Origin: Shinisaurus crocodilurus
Lineage: Eukaryota; Chordata; Lepidosauria; Squamata; Shinisauridae
DNA: 64,000 nt
Reading direction: 5' to 3'
Assembly (NCBI GenBank): GCA_021292165.1
Contig: CM037876.1
Span: forward strand, 312,678,492-312,742,491
This document shows, in pieces, positions 9,749 to 21,882 of the stretch (positions are counted from its first letter, which is position 1; the number at the start of each line of letters is the position of its first letter). A program made the position numbers and the translations under genes. The notes below the pieces were generated by a model. The model made no database searches and was not told the DNA's origin. It saw only the letters and a program-made list of their open reading frames with translations.

Positions 9749-9896
9749 ATGGCAGTGTTTTTGATAATCCTTCCTTGGTCCATTTTCTGTCCAATGCCAT
9801 GTACGACAAACACGATGTGGGTCGTTGGCGATGGCTTGTCTTCTAATGTAGCTTCTTCAACATAGCCTCGATGCAGCCTTGTCCCACTGCTTGAAG
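9749..9896 (-). CDS. DDHD1: DDHD1 exon 4 (start of the lipase fold)
   Basis: A 148-bp exon reading ASSSGTRLHRGYVEEATLED, then KPSPTTHIVFVVHGIGQKMD and QGRIIKNTAM. It contains the HIVFVVHGIG strand-turn that opens the alpha/beta-hydrolase domain; the HG motif normally helps form the oxyanion hole (family knowledge). The acceptor is CTGCAG before 9896 and the donor is GTGAGT at 9748-9743. The last two bases (AT) need a G from the next exon to give Met. Exon 5 (the MREAARKIEER region) and the catalytic SHSLG exon were searched for by eye in 1-9748 and not found, so they lie beyond the left edge. Confidence 0.96.
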
Positions 9897-11263
9897 CTGC
9901 AGAAGAGCAATTGCCAACAATTAATTCAGGCTCCTTGTTGCCTATGATGACCAAAAGCATCCTCCAGGCGACCAGTCAGAGACACTTTTGTAAACTTTTA
10001 TTTTTTTGTCCCTTCTCCACATTTTAAGACATCAATGTGAAACAAATGACCTAGAGATACAGATGCTGCAGGAAGAGGGACTGGTAACTTGTATAAACTT
10101 ATTTGTAAGGCCGATTTGAATTCTACAATATGGGTCCTTTATATGTACCTGAAGACCAGACATTCATATGCAGTGCAAGACTAGCTAGCCTCCTATTACT
10201 AATGAGCCAAAACTTTCCACTCTTTTTCTGGGCCATTTCCCACTTCCAAGTGGGATCATTCATTATTTGTCTGCAGCAACCAATTCTCTACTTGCTTCTC
10301 TAATCTTCCTGACAAATGCTTTGTAAATTGCATGCTGGGAGTTTGTGCTGTGCCTCAAAGCGAGTCATTGGCTGCATCTGAAGTTGGTTTAATATCCTGG
10401 CTTGTTCTGAAGTTGATGACCATAGTTCCCTGGTTTAGGCAAAACAGGAAAGTTTGCGAAATTAGAGACTTCCGGGTGAGCGGCATGAGAAATCAAGAGG
10501 AGGAACTAAAATGCTGCATGTGCGGGGAAAATATCCCTGATTTAGGGCATGGAAGGAAAACCTCCTGCCTGTGGATCTGAGGTTCCCCATCTGGCCTGCG
10601 GAGCGTTCACAGATTCCTCCCAGGGGGCAGGACTTGGCTTCCTTCCCCCCAGAGGAATCTCCGCTGTTATCTTCCATCACACTCACAGATGCATGTGGTG
10701 CCTTCCCACTGGAGCATCCCCAACTGAGCTGACGGCTGGAGTGCTCTTCCTCCAGCTGCTGACTCGGTTGGGGCAGCTTTGCTGTGTCCTCCTCCCAATG
10801 GGGGAAGCCATCAAGAAAGAGAAGCATTGGCCAGGAATCAAGTGATGTCGGGGGGGGGGGGGCATGCCTCAACACCATTCAGCCTGCTGAGACCTGGGGA
10901 GGCCACCTGCCCACCCACCCCAATTTAGTCCCCCCCTCTTACAGATCCTCCTGATCCTCTTGCTGCTAAGCAGTGAGGAAGACTGCAAGCTGGATCTTTT
11001 CCTGCATTTGGGGAGGCTCAATTCTCTTCTTGCTTAGGGGAGATCTGCTATGACAGAATTCACACAAGCCTCTTAACCACAGAGATTTTGTAAAAACAGA
11101 AAGGCTGCTGCCCCTTTTAGGTTGGAGATGCAACTTCATAGTTATCCTTTTTAATAGTTTTCAAATATGAGTGCAAAGGAGAATAGTGGCTATTTCAGTC
11201 TTCAAATTACATATGGATGGGACTTTTCTTCGCAGGAGAACACACCCCCTCAAATTAACTTAC
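9897..11263 (-). other. DDHD1: DDHD1 intron 3
   Basis: A 1.37 kb intron between exons 3 and 4. It has a poly(G) run near 10850-10861 and no repeat or gene that I recognise. Confidence 0.9.
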
Positions 11264-11392
11264 CTTTGGAAAACCCCAACTTCTGAGTTACAGTTCTTGC
11301 AATTTTTGAAGTTGTCGCATCACTGTAAAGATACACTTCATCCACACTGTGCCAGTCCACATGGTTGCGACTCAGCTTCAAGCTATGAATGG
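11264..11392 (-). CDS. DDHD1: DDHD1 exon 3
   Basis: A 129-bp exon reading AIHSLKLSRNHVDWHSVDEV, then YLYSDATTSKIARTVTQKLG and FSK. This is almost identical to what I know of vertebrate DDHD1 and sits between the WWE-like segment and the lipase core. The acceptor is CTACAG (AG at 11394-11393), preceded by a T-rich tract. The donor is GTAAGT at 11263-11258. It enters with two bases (CC) that complete Ala with exon 2 and leaves one base (G) that completes Ala with exon 4. No disabling change is seen. Confidence 0.96.
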
Positions 11393-13138
11393 CTGTAGCA
11401 AAAAAGGACTGCCTTTAGCTTGAGGAAGGAAGGGCAAGACCTCTCGCAAAGCCAGGCAGAGCAAAGAGGGAGAATAACACACAAAAGCAAGCACAGGACT
11501 GTGTGTATTCTACGCATCTGCATGCCACCCAAGCACATAATTATGGAAAGCTGCAAATAGGTTTAAGGACACACGTTTGTAGCCAATATGTTCCAGAGAG
11601 CCATACAAGAATGGTAATGTCGATCCATCTTTGCTAAAAGCTCAAAAAAACAAAAGGGTGGGCAAAACCTCTGGTCGTCATAAATCTTCGCCTGTTCCCT
11701 TCTGCTTGATTCCACACTCTGCACTCCAACATTTAACACCATGCTAAAATTCATTTGAATTGCCATAATTTATTACAAGTCCACACTGTGCACTTCCTTG
11801 CTGTGCAGTTTTCATGTGGCCAAGGGAGCAGGGACGGCTTGTAGAGTACACACAGCCTGGGTATAACTTAAGACAAGATTATGCAGTTTAAATGAGGTTA
11901 TTTACCACTTACATCTGTAGCATGGATTCACTAATTCAGAATAGGTGAGTGTCTATTTAGATACCTTTCCTTCCCCTGCTCCTCAAATAAGTGTCTGGAG
12001 GCCACCTGGTGAAGGATTGGAGAAATCACACACACAGGTGCCTGCATTTCTAAAAATCTGGTGCTATAGGAGTTTGAAATATTTATGCCCTAGTGCAGTA
12101 TTCCCATGGCGGAACAGAGTGAAACAAGATGACTCATATGCACTGCAGATAAGATTCATGTGGAACTTGTTCTGGAGCAAAAGCTGAGAAGATCGTGCTT
12201 TAGCAGGGAGGCATTTTCTCACAAGTCTCAGGCACATGTTAAACAACCAGAATGCTGGTTTCTGGAATGCTGAACTAGATGTTACATGTAAACAAGTCTA
12301 ACACCCCTTCCCTCGCTGGCTCTTTTCTCTTTCTAGAAAAAGCAAATTTCCTCCCTGCTGCTTCTCCATTCCAAATCCCACCTGTGGAGATTTTTTTGCT
12401 TGCGGGTTCCAAATGTGTTTACACTTTGTGCCATTAAAATCTTTGCTCTGTATTTGTCTGAGGTTGTAGAGTTGGGAACATTATGAGTGATAAAGGCTTG
12501 TAACTGCATCATGGTCAGTACAAGGTAAGTGCGCTTTTCCCTCTAGGCTAAAGAACCAGACGGAGCATATGCTGCTGATCAGCAGCGAATCAAGTAAACC
12601 CCCACAGAGAAGTGAAAATGCAGACAAAACAAATCATTCTGTGTGGGCAAGAACTTGCCTTTAGCAGTGCTAATCATAATTTTCTTTATCGGTAAAACAG
12701 AAAACCAGGAAGATGTCAAGCAGTGGATGCAAAATGCAAGAAGCTCAAGCAGTGACAACAATAAAGTTATTTTACTAGATCTGTAATTGGTACACAGAAA
12801 GAGAAAAGTCTTATGGCTGCTTAAAGAGGCTTCCCCCCCCCCCCCATGAGCCCATGGTGGGAGAGATGGAAAGCCACAATTCCTACTATTCTATTCCTTA
12901 CTTCAGGTTTCTTTCACAAGGCAAGTGGGAGCGCTGTTTTTATTTATGGCAATATAGGCAAGAATGCAAACGAGCAAAGAAGAACAATGAACTAACTTTC
13001 CTTGTCTAGTGGCAAGGAAAGAAGCCCAACTTAACACCCATTCCTCTCCCCATGGAGTCTTCATCAGTCAGCACAGATTTTTTTTTTTTAATGTCTTATG
13101 TTTATAGTGTATTAATTTTTTTTCTTGTTTCTCGTCCC

Positions 13139-13445
13139 TTCAGCCAGAGCAGCTAGACTGGTTGGGACGAGGACGAGGGCCTTCTCTGTGGCAGCCCCCG
13201 TACTGTGGAACTCTCTCCCAAGTAACCTCCGCCATGCCCCCTCTCTGCTGAGCTTCCGCCGCTAACTAAAAACTTGGCTGTTCAGGCGGGAATATGGGGT
13301 GGGCTAAGATTTTAAAATGTTATACTGTTTTAATGTATTTTATTCTGTTTTTATCTTATGTACATCACCCAGGGTGGCTGGTTTGCCGGCCAGATGAGCG
13401 ATAAATAAATGCAAATAATAAATAAATAAATAAATAAATAGGCCT
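13139..13445 (+). mobile_element. L2 LINE 3' fragment
   Basis: Encodes the decayed C-terminus RAFSVAAPVLWNSLPS...HAP and then has the L2 3' UTR hairpin region (CAGGGTGGCTGGTTTGCCGG) and an (AATAAATA)n tail. It matches the other L2 ends at 32577, 42190, 54195 and 61082. Confidence 0.88.
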
Positions 13446-13526
13446 CCAAGGCAGCAAGGCAAGATAGAAATATTTCAAATAAACAATTAAATAAATAAAG
13501 TTTGGTAACACTATGTATATAACTTC

Positions 13527-13672
13527 CAGTGGGGTAGCTGTGCTAGTCTATTGCAGCAAAGATAACAAATAGTCTTGTGGCACCTTAAAGGCCAACAACT
13601 TTATTCTGGTATCAGCTGTTGTGGACTATATTCATCAGATGTAAATAAAAGTGCTACAAGACTCTTTGTTGT
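13527..13672 (+). repeat. Interspersed repeat, class uncertain
   Basis: The phrases GTGGGGTAGCTGTGCTAGTC, CTTGTGGCACCTTAAAGGCC and TTCATCAGATG resemble a dispersed repeat I know from reptile genomes. I cannot assign the class with confidence. Confidence 0.4.
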
Positions 13673-13885
13673 TCATGTATATAATTATTTCATTAACCCA
13701 CATCATAATTTTGTGAAATAAGTTAGGGCTGAGACACAGAGATTTGATGAAGGCCATCCAATGAATGGCACACCTGAGCAAAGATTTGATCTTGGGCCCC
13801 ATATCAATCTTGGTCAGACAACTGTTAAATATCTAATCCTCTGGGTAGGATTTCTGAATACTTAGACCAGCTTCTGAAAGTAGTA

Positions 13886-14135
13886 CAGTAATACCTTGGA
13901 TTGCAAGTAACTTGGTTTGAGAGCGTTTTGCAAGACAAGCAAATTTTTAAATGTTTATTTAATTTTTTTTTACTTGATATACAAGCGACGTCTTGCAATA
14001 CTAGTACTGTAGTACGGCTTAAATTAAAAATCTCTGTACTTATTTTTTGGGGGGGATTTCGTTTTGATATAAGAGTGTTTTGGATTACAAGCACGTTTCC
14101 GGAACGAATTATGCTCTCAATCCAAGGCATGACTG
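13886..14135. mobile_element. pogo/Tigger-like MITE copy B (opposite orientation)
   Basis: Starts CAGTAATACCTTGGATTG and ends CAATCCAAGGCATGACTG with flanking TA. It is the reverse orientation of copy A and closely similar throughout. Confidence 0.8.
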
Positions 14136-16792
14136 TAGTACTTCTTGGAGAAGGGACCAATTTTTCTTTGAAGCAAATAATGCATAAAATGTTTTAGATT
14201 CCTAATGAATTGTTAGTACACATTGTTAGGGCACTGTCAGCCTATAATTTTCTCTATAACAAACAAAGCACTGATGATCTCTCCAAGATCCACAATGCTT
14301 TCTTCCTCCCTTTTCTACTTTGGAAGAGGGTAACATCAACATCATGCAGAGAGGGAAGCATGTGGTTATCTAAAACACCACACCAAAAGATGCTAGCTAC
14401 AACAGAAAGCTTCCTACACAAGGAGAAGACAAGAATACAAATCTGCAATTACTGTACCTTCAGACCACTTGCGTTTAAGCCCTGCAGCCTCTGTATTCTC
14501 CTTATATCCTCTCCATTTGAACAGAGAATGGAGGGAGAAGGGAGGGAGATGGTAGATAACTAAAAGCAAAAACACCGAGCTTCAAAGTGAAATTTTGAGA
14601 AGGGGCATCATCGGATTTTGCAGAACACTAGCTTAAAAAAATTATGAACATAGAAAATATAGAAAAAAACCCACTGCAAATAAATTTGAGCAAAGCAAAG
14701 GAGCACCGACTTGTGGGAAATTTGCTTATTAATTGATTTATCTTTTGTACTTTTCATAACTGCTGAGTGGTGCAAATAAGTTTCAATTCAAAGCATAGAA
14801 AAACAACAGGCATGCAACAGCAAGATAAACAGACTCATCCAGCACTTCCAAGTTAGCAGATACATCAGCACACAATTTTATCAGGAGAGCTATAATGCAC
14901 AACTCTAAAGCATGGCCTCAAATGTTAGGAAGCACAAGAGAAATTACTAAATGCCCCCTCTAGAACAGGGGGAAAGGCCACTGGTAGTTAGATTAGCAGA
15001 CACTGCCTGCTGTTCAGACTGTAACGAAAGAAAGAGAGGAGCATCCCAGCATGCACTGTCCATAACAAGCCTTCCATTCCTGAACAGCACTGGAGTTGCC
15101 CTGTGGGGGTAATTGCAAGTCCACTGTGAAGTTTTCAATACCCATTTTATAGCTTCCAGGCTATTCAAAGAGGATATTGAAAAAAGCGATACCCCTTGAA
15201 ATGACTGTGCTGTGGTATGATGGACTTACCTTACCCTCACAGGTAGATGCCAGTGCTGTTCAGTGTGGGAAGGAACATCACAAGGTGAATGAATGCTGTG
15301 GTATCTCACAAGTGGGAAGTTAGGGATCAAGAGGAAGCTGCTGTGCCCCACCTAAGAAACAGGAGAACAATAAGCACCATGAAGGTCAGTTGGGATTCAA
15401 AGAGGGAGTCAAAATGAACCAGAGTTGAAAGACAAAACAAAAGCTTACATTTTCAAAAAAAAAAACGAGCCATCATTTGGAAATCTCTGTTTGAAACCAA
15501 AAGAAAAACATAACCTTAAAACAAACCCAAGTCAGTTACCAGTTGGGGGGGACGACGACCTAGACTTGGGGAGGTTCATCCACTGGCCCCAACCAGAATT
15601 AATCATGAGCACATAAAACCAGTATTTGGAAGGACTGATTTCATTTTGGTCTAGGTTTCTGAGCAATGCTGTCTTCAGAGATGATGAAGCTATATGTAGG
15701 ACAGAAGCTGGCTGCAACTAACTGGCAGAACCAGCCCAGGGAAGGAAGGGTGAGGAGGAAGGCAGCTTTTTCTGTATACAGCTGAGTGGCTCCCTCATGT
15801 CACAGTGCTCCGTCTCTACAGCTTAGTAATTCCCAAAACTGTACATTGTGAACAATTCATTAAAGGCTGATGAGGGCCAAGCATACCCCTCCACAGAGGA
15901 AACTGCTTGCTGTGTGGCTGCATAATTCATTACTTTGATCTTGTCTGCTCCCCCAATCAGCCTTGACCACTGGGGCCATGTTATTCTATGCATTTCTGAA
16001 GCAGGTGGGGTTGGCCCAGTGCAAAGACACAGCAGTCTTACCCATGCTCAAAGGAGGCTGCCCATTGAGTCTCTGCATGAGACTCAACTCCTCTGCAGTT
16101 ATGGAGCACTTTTGAGGGTACAGAAGAGTGAAGACCCCGCCTTCCCCTCATAATGTGGGCCCTAGACCATTAGAGCTTTGGAGCGCCCTGCTGTAGTTGT
16201 TTATGCTATTTTTAGGATAAGCAGAGTAGATTGCTATTTCAAAAGGAGACTGTAGGAATAAATGGTCGGTGCTTGCAATGGAGGGATGTAAACAGTGGGG
16301 TCTCCCAAGGTCTCTGTTGGGACCGATGCTTTTTAACGTATTCATAAATGATCTAGAGCGAGGGGAGAGCAGTAAGGTGGCCAGGTCTGCTGATTTATTC
16401 AGGGTGGTTAAAACAAAAAGAGACAGCAAAGACCTCCAAAAGATCTCTCCAAACTGTGTGAATGAGCAATAAAATGGCAAATATAGTTCAATGTAAGCAA
16501 ATGTAAAGAGATGCACATTGGGACAAAAAATCCTAACTTCACATATAAGCTGATAGGGTCTGAGCCGGCTGACTAGGAAAAGGACCTTGGAATTGTGGTA
16601 GATAGTTCAGTGAAAACGTCAACCAAGTGCATGGTGGCTGTGAAAAAGGCGAAAACAGAACTGCCAATATCAGGTTTTTAGACAAATCTATGCTGCGACC
16701 ACACTTGTAATACAGTGTACAAATCTGGCCACACTTCAAAGAGGGTACACTGTAGACCTGGAAAAGGTGCAGAAAGGGGCAACCACAATGTA

Positions 16793-16850
16793 TTTATTTT
16801 ATTTCTATACTGCCCAATAGTCAAAGCTCTCTGGGTGGTTTATAACAATG
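16793..16850 (-). mobile_element. L2 LINE 3' tail, antisense
   Basis: TATTTATTTTATTTCTATAC followed by TGCCCAATAGTCAAAGCTCT is the reverse complement of the 3' end of the second L2 type (compare 60050-60100, CCGCCCAGAGAGCTTTGGCT). It sits in the old CR1. Confidence 0.65.
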
Positions 16851-17053
16851 ATCAGGAGTCCGGAACAATTCCCCTGTGTGGAAAGGTTACAACATTTTCT
16901 AAGCTTAACAGCCCTAAACAAGCAAGTAAGAGGGGTTGGACATGCTAGAGGTGTATAAAAGGATGCATGGTGTGGAGAAAATGGGCAGGGAGACATTTTT
17001 CTCCCTCTCGCATAATGGGGTCATCCCATGAAGCTGACTGGTGGGATATACAG

Positions 17054-17212
17054 GCCTGTGGCTTACGCTGGCCCAGCTTATCTGAGTGTGGAAAGCTAAG
17101 CAGGGTCAAGCCTGGTTATTACTTGGATGGGAGACCCCTCCTCTAGTTTCCTGCATTAAGCAGGGGGTTGGACTCGATGGCCTTGTAGGCTCCTTCCAAC
17201 TCTATGATCTAT
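17054..17212 (+). mobile_element. 5S-rRNA-derived SINE with CR1 tail, copy 1
   Basis: The head contains GGAAAGCTAAGCAGGGTC, GCCTGGTTATTACTTGGATG and GGGAGACC, which match the A-box, intermediate element and C-box of a vertebrate 5S rRNA gene (the type 1 Pol III promoter). Instead of the 5S 3' end, the sequence then changes into a CR1 3' end (AAGCAGGGGGTTGGACTCGA, CTCCTTCCAACTCTATG) with a TCTATGA tail. It is therefore a SINE that could be copied by CR1 machinery, not a 5S gene. Confidence 0.85.
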
Positions 17213-17583
17213 GAAATCAATAAATCTATGAGATTCAGGACAGATAAAAAGAAGGACTTCTTCACACAGCACAGCGTTAAACTATGGAACTCATTTCCGC
17301 AAGATGCAGTGATGGCCACCAATTTGGAGGGCTTTAAAAAGGAACTGGACCAATTCATGGAGGAGAAGGCCATTGGTGGCTACTAGACCTGATGGTGATA
17401 TGCTACCTCCAGTATGAGTGGCAGTATGCTTATGTACACCAGTTGCTGGGGAACATGGGCAGGAAGATGCTGTTGCACTCATGTCCTGCTTGTGAGTTTC
17501 ACACGGGGCAGCTGGTTGGCCACTGTGAACAGAATGATGGGCTAGAATGGACACTTGGGCTGATCCAGCATCAGGGCTCTTAT

Positions 17584-17743
17584 AGATTTCAATAGAGTTG
17601 GAAGGAGCCTACAAGACTGTCGAGTCCAACCCCCTGCTCAATGCAGGAAACTAGAGGAGGGGTCTCCCATCCAAGTAATAACTAGGCCTGACCCTGCTTA
17701 GCTTTCCACACTCAGACAAGCTGAGCCAGCATAAGCCACAGGC
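17584..17743 (-). mobile_element. 5S-rRNA-derived SINE with CR1 tail, copy 2 (inverted)
   Basis: The same element on the minus strand: CR1 tail first on the plus strand (AGAGTTGGAAGGAGCCTACA), then GGTCTCCCATCCAAGTAATA and CCTGCTTAGCTTTCCACACT, the complement of the 5S C- and A-box regions. It ends at GCCTGTGGC on the minus strand. It lies 371 bp from copy 1 in opposite orientation, right at the 3' end of the old CR1. Confidence 0.85.
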
Positions 17744-18179
17744 CTGTTTTTATAGTCTTAATTCCTCTATTCACTCACCTTTACCAGTCTTTTTTAAATG
17801 AAAAGGCTACTTGCCCTTTCCTGTATTTTTTCCATCTAGGAAATAGCCTTTTTGAAATGTGGCCAGCAGAACTACATGGATGGATCCTAATGTAGACAGT
17901 GGGGGCAAACTACAGGTATCATTGTACGCTTCTCTGCTGAGGCTAACTTTCCATGCTGTTTGTTGTTGTTGTTGTTGTTTTAAAAAACGAACAAAACTCT
18001 CCAGCAGAACCAAAAAAATTTAGCAAACAGCAAACAACTCTTCCCTTCTTAAAACTAGTAAGCAAGACAAAGCTGTTTTCAATACTATACTATTCTGGAT
18101 ACATAACTTTGAATGTTGAGGCTACACAAATATATACATGCTCAACTGGTAAGCAGGGGCCATGTTATGCCAAATGGTA

Positions 18180-19380
18180 CCGTATATACTCGAATACAAG
18201 TCGAGTTTTTCAGCACATTTTTTGTGCTGAAAAATGCCCCCCTCGACTTATAAGTGGGTCAGCGCTCCCCCAGGACCCCCGCTGCCACCGCCAGGCACCC
18301 CCCTCCACCCCCAGGACCCCTGCTGCCACCCCCAGACACCCCACCCCCACCCCCGTACCTGCACCCGCCGCCGCCGAAGCCCCTCCCCCGTCGAAGCCGC
18401 GCCGCGCCGCAGCCCCCCCATGCCACCCCCACGCTACCCCCAGACACCCCCCGTCACCGTACCTGCTCCCGCCGCCGTAGCCCCACTTCGGAAGGGGAGG
18501 GGCGCGAGCGATCCTCTTCCCGCCCGAACCTGCGCCTTTCGCGGCCAGCCGGCTGGCCGGCTGGCGGGGGCCAGCTCGGAGCGCGGTGCCATCGCGCTGG
18601 GGGAGGGCGCACGGAGGCCCCCTCTCCGCCGCTCTCCACCAGACACCAGATCCAGGGGGGCGCCTGAAGTTTCCTTCCCCCCCGCCAGCGCCCCTCTCTC
18701 TATTTTTCTTCCGGCGGGGGGCGGCGTTTGCTTTCCTCCCTTCTGCCGGACGGTCCGCCCGGGCGCTGCTTGAGCGGAAGGGAGGAAGGGAGGAAGGACG
18801 GACCGTCCGGCGGAAGGGAGGAAAGCAAACGCCGCCCCCCGCCGGAAGAAAAATAGAGAGAGAGGCGCCGGCGGGGGGGAAGGAAACTTCAGGCGCCCCC
18901 CTGGATCTGGTGTCTGGTGGAGAGCGGCGGAGAGGGGGCCTCCGTGCGCCCTCCCCCAGCGCGATGGCACCGCGCTCCGAGCTGGCCCCCGCCAGCCAAC
19001 CAGCCAGCTCGGCCGGCCAGCCGGCCGGCCGTGAAAGGCGCAGGTTCGGGCGGGAAGAGGATCGCTCGCGCCCCTCCCCTTCCGAAGTGGGGCTACGGCG
19101 GCGGGAGCAGGTACGGTGACGGGGGGTGTCTTGGGGGTGTCTGGGGGTAGCGTGGGGGTGGCATGGGGGGGCTGCGGCACGGCTTCGGCGGGGGAGGGGC
19201 TGCGGCAGCGGCGGGTGTAGGTACGGGGGTGGGGGGTGTCTGGGGGTGGCGGCGGGAGTCTCCCCTCGTACATTTCCCACCCTAGACTTATACTGGGGAG
19301 CAATAAGTTTTCCCAGTTTTGGGGGGTGAAATTAGGGGCCCCGACTTATGTTAGGGCCGACTTAAAGTCGAGTATATACG
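18180..19380. mobile_element. GC-rich giant inverted-repeat transposon
   Basis: The ends are CCGTATATACTCGA (left) and TCGAGTATATACG (right) with TA on both sides (18178-18179, 19381-19382), fitting a TA-targeting DNA element. Between about 18330 and 19250 the sequence is a nearly continuous inverted repeat with arms near 450-500 bp meeting at about 18775. It is very rich in C on one arm and G on the other. Both strands show the same long frames purely because of this symmetry. No transposase is seen. Confidence 0.8.
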
Positions 19381-19696
19381 TACTTTCTTCTTTCCTTTTT
19401 TACCTAGCAGCTGAAATCAGGATTGGTACCTGCTGCAGTCTCACTAAGCACTGTCTCTCCTTGCCCCCCCCCCATGCTATTTGACATGGGAGAGAAGCTG
19501 CCACTGGCACAAAGCAACTTACCACTGAAGCCAGATAGTAGGAGGAGGTGCGCGCGCGGGGGGGGGGGATTGGTTCTCAGTGGGAATGTAGCACAGGAGG
19601 GAAGTGTTAAACGCGTTTATGCAAACCTGACTGGGCTCACTCACGGTGGCTACTTTAAAAGTAAAACACAAACAATACAATGCCAAAAACCACATA

Positions 19697-19958
19697 CAGT
19701 AATACCTTGGATTGAAAGCATAATTCATTCCGGAACCGTGCTTGTAATCCAAAACACTCTTATATCAAAGCGAGTCTCTGGCAGGCGTGAGCGGGGCCGA
19801 TTTCGGCCCGCTATGCCTGCTCGAGGCGAGCGGTTACATCCGCAAGTACTTGTCTTGCAAGACCTTGCTCGTTTATCAAGTCAAAATTTTTTTTAAAAAA
19901 TTTGCTTGTCTTGCAAAACGCTCTCAGACCAAGTTACTTGCAATCCAAGGTATTACTG
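19697..19958. mobile_element. pogo/Tigger-like MITE copy C
   Basis: Same ends and TA flanks as copies A, B and D, but about 75 bp in the middle (19772-19847) are different and GC-rich (GGCAGGCGTGAGCGGGGC ...). It is a distinct variant of the family. Confidence 0.75.
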
Positions 19959-21670
19959 TATTTAATGTAACACGTAGTTTGGCCCTGGACTGGCCAGTGA
20001 GTCAAATCAGGGCCAGACACTGTGAGGGACCATCCCGCAGGGCTACCCATGGCATTGCAGGGGGAGGGGAGGAGGAAGATGGGGAAGTTGTGCCAGGCAG
20101 CATTCCCACCATTGCCAACACGTATTTCAGGCAAGCAGCACTAAAACTTCCCAGTAAGCCTTCTGCTGGCTGTCACTAGTAAGCCTCAAAACCAGAAAAG
20201 GAGGGATGCGGAAATCATGTATTTTTGCTAGGCAACCATACAAGTGTCCCCCCACTACTGCTTCCATATAAGAAGAAGCAACAGATTTTTTCTTAAGCTG
20301 CACAAAAACCACACATTCTATTTCTTTCTTAAAACTTTCTACCTTTACATAGCTCAGATGGATGGAAAATATAACTTTAGTAGCTGCAATTTAGGGAACC
20401 ACCTGATGACACAGAGTAGGTGGAATTTCCTGTATTACAGGCTACTAAAAACTTCCTGAAGCTGTATTCTGCCCCACGGGCTGTGACTTCCTGATCTCTA
20501 CTATATACTGTAAAACCATTTTGGTTCTCACTTTAAACAGATGTTTCGGAAGAAATGTTTGCTAGGCACAAACATTAAAATCCAGACAATAGCTTAATTG
20601 AATTAGAATCAGCCTCCTATATAAGCATATCCATAATAAAGGGTAGGCAAGGATAATGCAACTAATATCTGTCTACATATAGTAGAAGAAAAACTAGCAT
20701 GCCTCTCAAAAAGTTTTTAATTGAAGGTACACAAAATTAGTTGGCCCTTAAAATGACAATGAAAAAGCTACTGAGAAAGTCTGAGGCTGTGAACCTGGTA
20801 AAATGCCCTATGCACACTGAACCTCCAAACTGCTTTCAGACTCTGGGCAGGTATAAAAGCAGCTTAGGATACAATAATGAAAGAGGAAAAATGAATTACT
20901 GTAAAGCATTCTTGGATGAGGTAAATTCCATGACCTCAAGAATGGGAACAGCCAGACTGCAGAGGGAATCCCAGAGAAAGGTTTAATTCATACATTCTTT
21001 GTTTACCTATGACTCAAACATTGGATATAGACAATGTGCACCTGAAGGATATGGATTTAAACGGTTTAATGCGCAAATTCTCTCCAAGCTCCTATGGCAC
21101 ATTGTGCTGCTCCTGATCATAGCATGCAGACAAGATGTGGAAGCTCCTGAGTGAAAGGTTCTCCAAGAACTAGCACATCACACGGCAGCTTCAGTCCATT
21201 AAATCAAGGCTGGACAGAATGCATGTGCAGGTACTAGAACTCGGTTGCAGTACAAGAACCCACAAACACAAGCACCCCGCACCCCTTCCCGAAGCGGAGA
21301 TAAATTCAACAGGCTGCTGTCCTTTACTGTGAGGGCAGCCAAGCCTGAGGAGCTAAATAACATGCTTCCCCCTAAGCATCTGGGCTCTAACCAGGAACTT
21401 ACCTGTCCCCAATATCTGGGAGGGACATAACCCAATTGCTGGAATGTCTGCTACGGACAGGAGTCAAACACATTATTATCTGAATAATTTCCTAGACCTC
21501 ATTGATGAGTAATAGAAGTCTACCTAAACATATATTAGAGCTTAGCTAAGACCTGCAGAGCTAGATCTGCAGCCAGCTAAATGATCTGTGTTTGGTGATG
21601 GCAAGAGTTTGATTATCACATTCATTATTGTAAAGATTTCTTTGTTCTCTGTACATCGCTTAGAAATTTC

Positions 21671-21882
21671 TTTTATTTATTATTACATTTACCGTACATC
21701 CCACCTTTTTTCCTGCAAGGAACCCAAGGTGACTTACATGATCCTCCTCCTCCCCATTTCATCCTCACAACAACCCTGCGAGTTAGGTTAGGCTGAGAGT
21801 CAGTGACTGGCCCAAAGTCAACCAGTGAGCCTCATGGCCAAGTGGGGACTAGAACCCAGATCCCCCAAGTCCAAGTCCAACA
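21671..21882 (-). mobile_element. MIR-like (CORE) SINE, antisense, split by hAT; rest at 26026-26053
   Basis: The minus strand has GGTTGACTTTGGGCCAGTCA, CTCTCAGCCTAACCTAACTC, and the 3' stem with TATAAAT-like tail. The tRNA-like head is completed after the hAT (CTCTAACCACTATACCACAC). Compare the intact copy at 50062-50289. Confidence 0.8.

Larger units (their letters stand above)
16255..17583 (+). mobile_element. Old CR1-type LINE 3' half, interrupted
   Basis: A decayed reverse transcriptase: GVSQGLCWDRCFLTYS-like palm remnants near 16300 and LRPHL.YSVQIWPHFK near 16690. After two insertions comes CR1-type C-terminal coding (FTQHSVKLWNSFPQDAV) and a 3' end with CTGATCCAGCATCAGGGCTC. This is a different CR1 subfamily from the young one at 2177. 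It is interrupted by an L2 tail and a 5S-SINE. Confidence 0.7.

Noticed and set aside
11563..11766. Minus-strand 67-codon ORF near DDHD1 exon 3
   Set aside because: It does not match DDHD1 and has no usable splice sites in the right phase. Exon 2 joins exon 3 exactly without it.
17090..17130. 5S rRNA gene
   Set aside because: Only the internal control region matches. The 3' third is CR1 tail and there is no T-run terminator in the 5S position.
18210..19303. Long ORFs of 180-356 codons on both strands
   Set aside because: They arise from the GC-rich inverted repeat, read the same on both strands, and show only Pro/Arg/Gly-rich low complexity.
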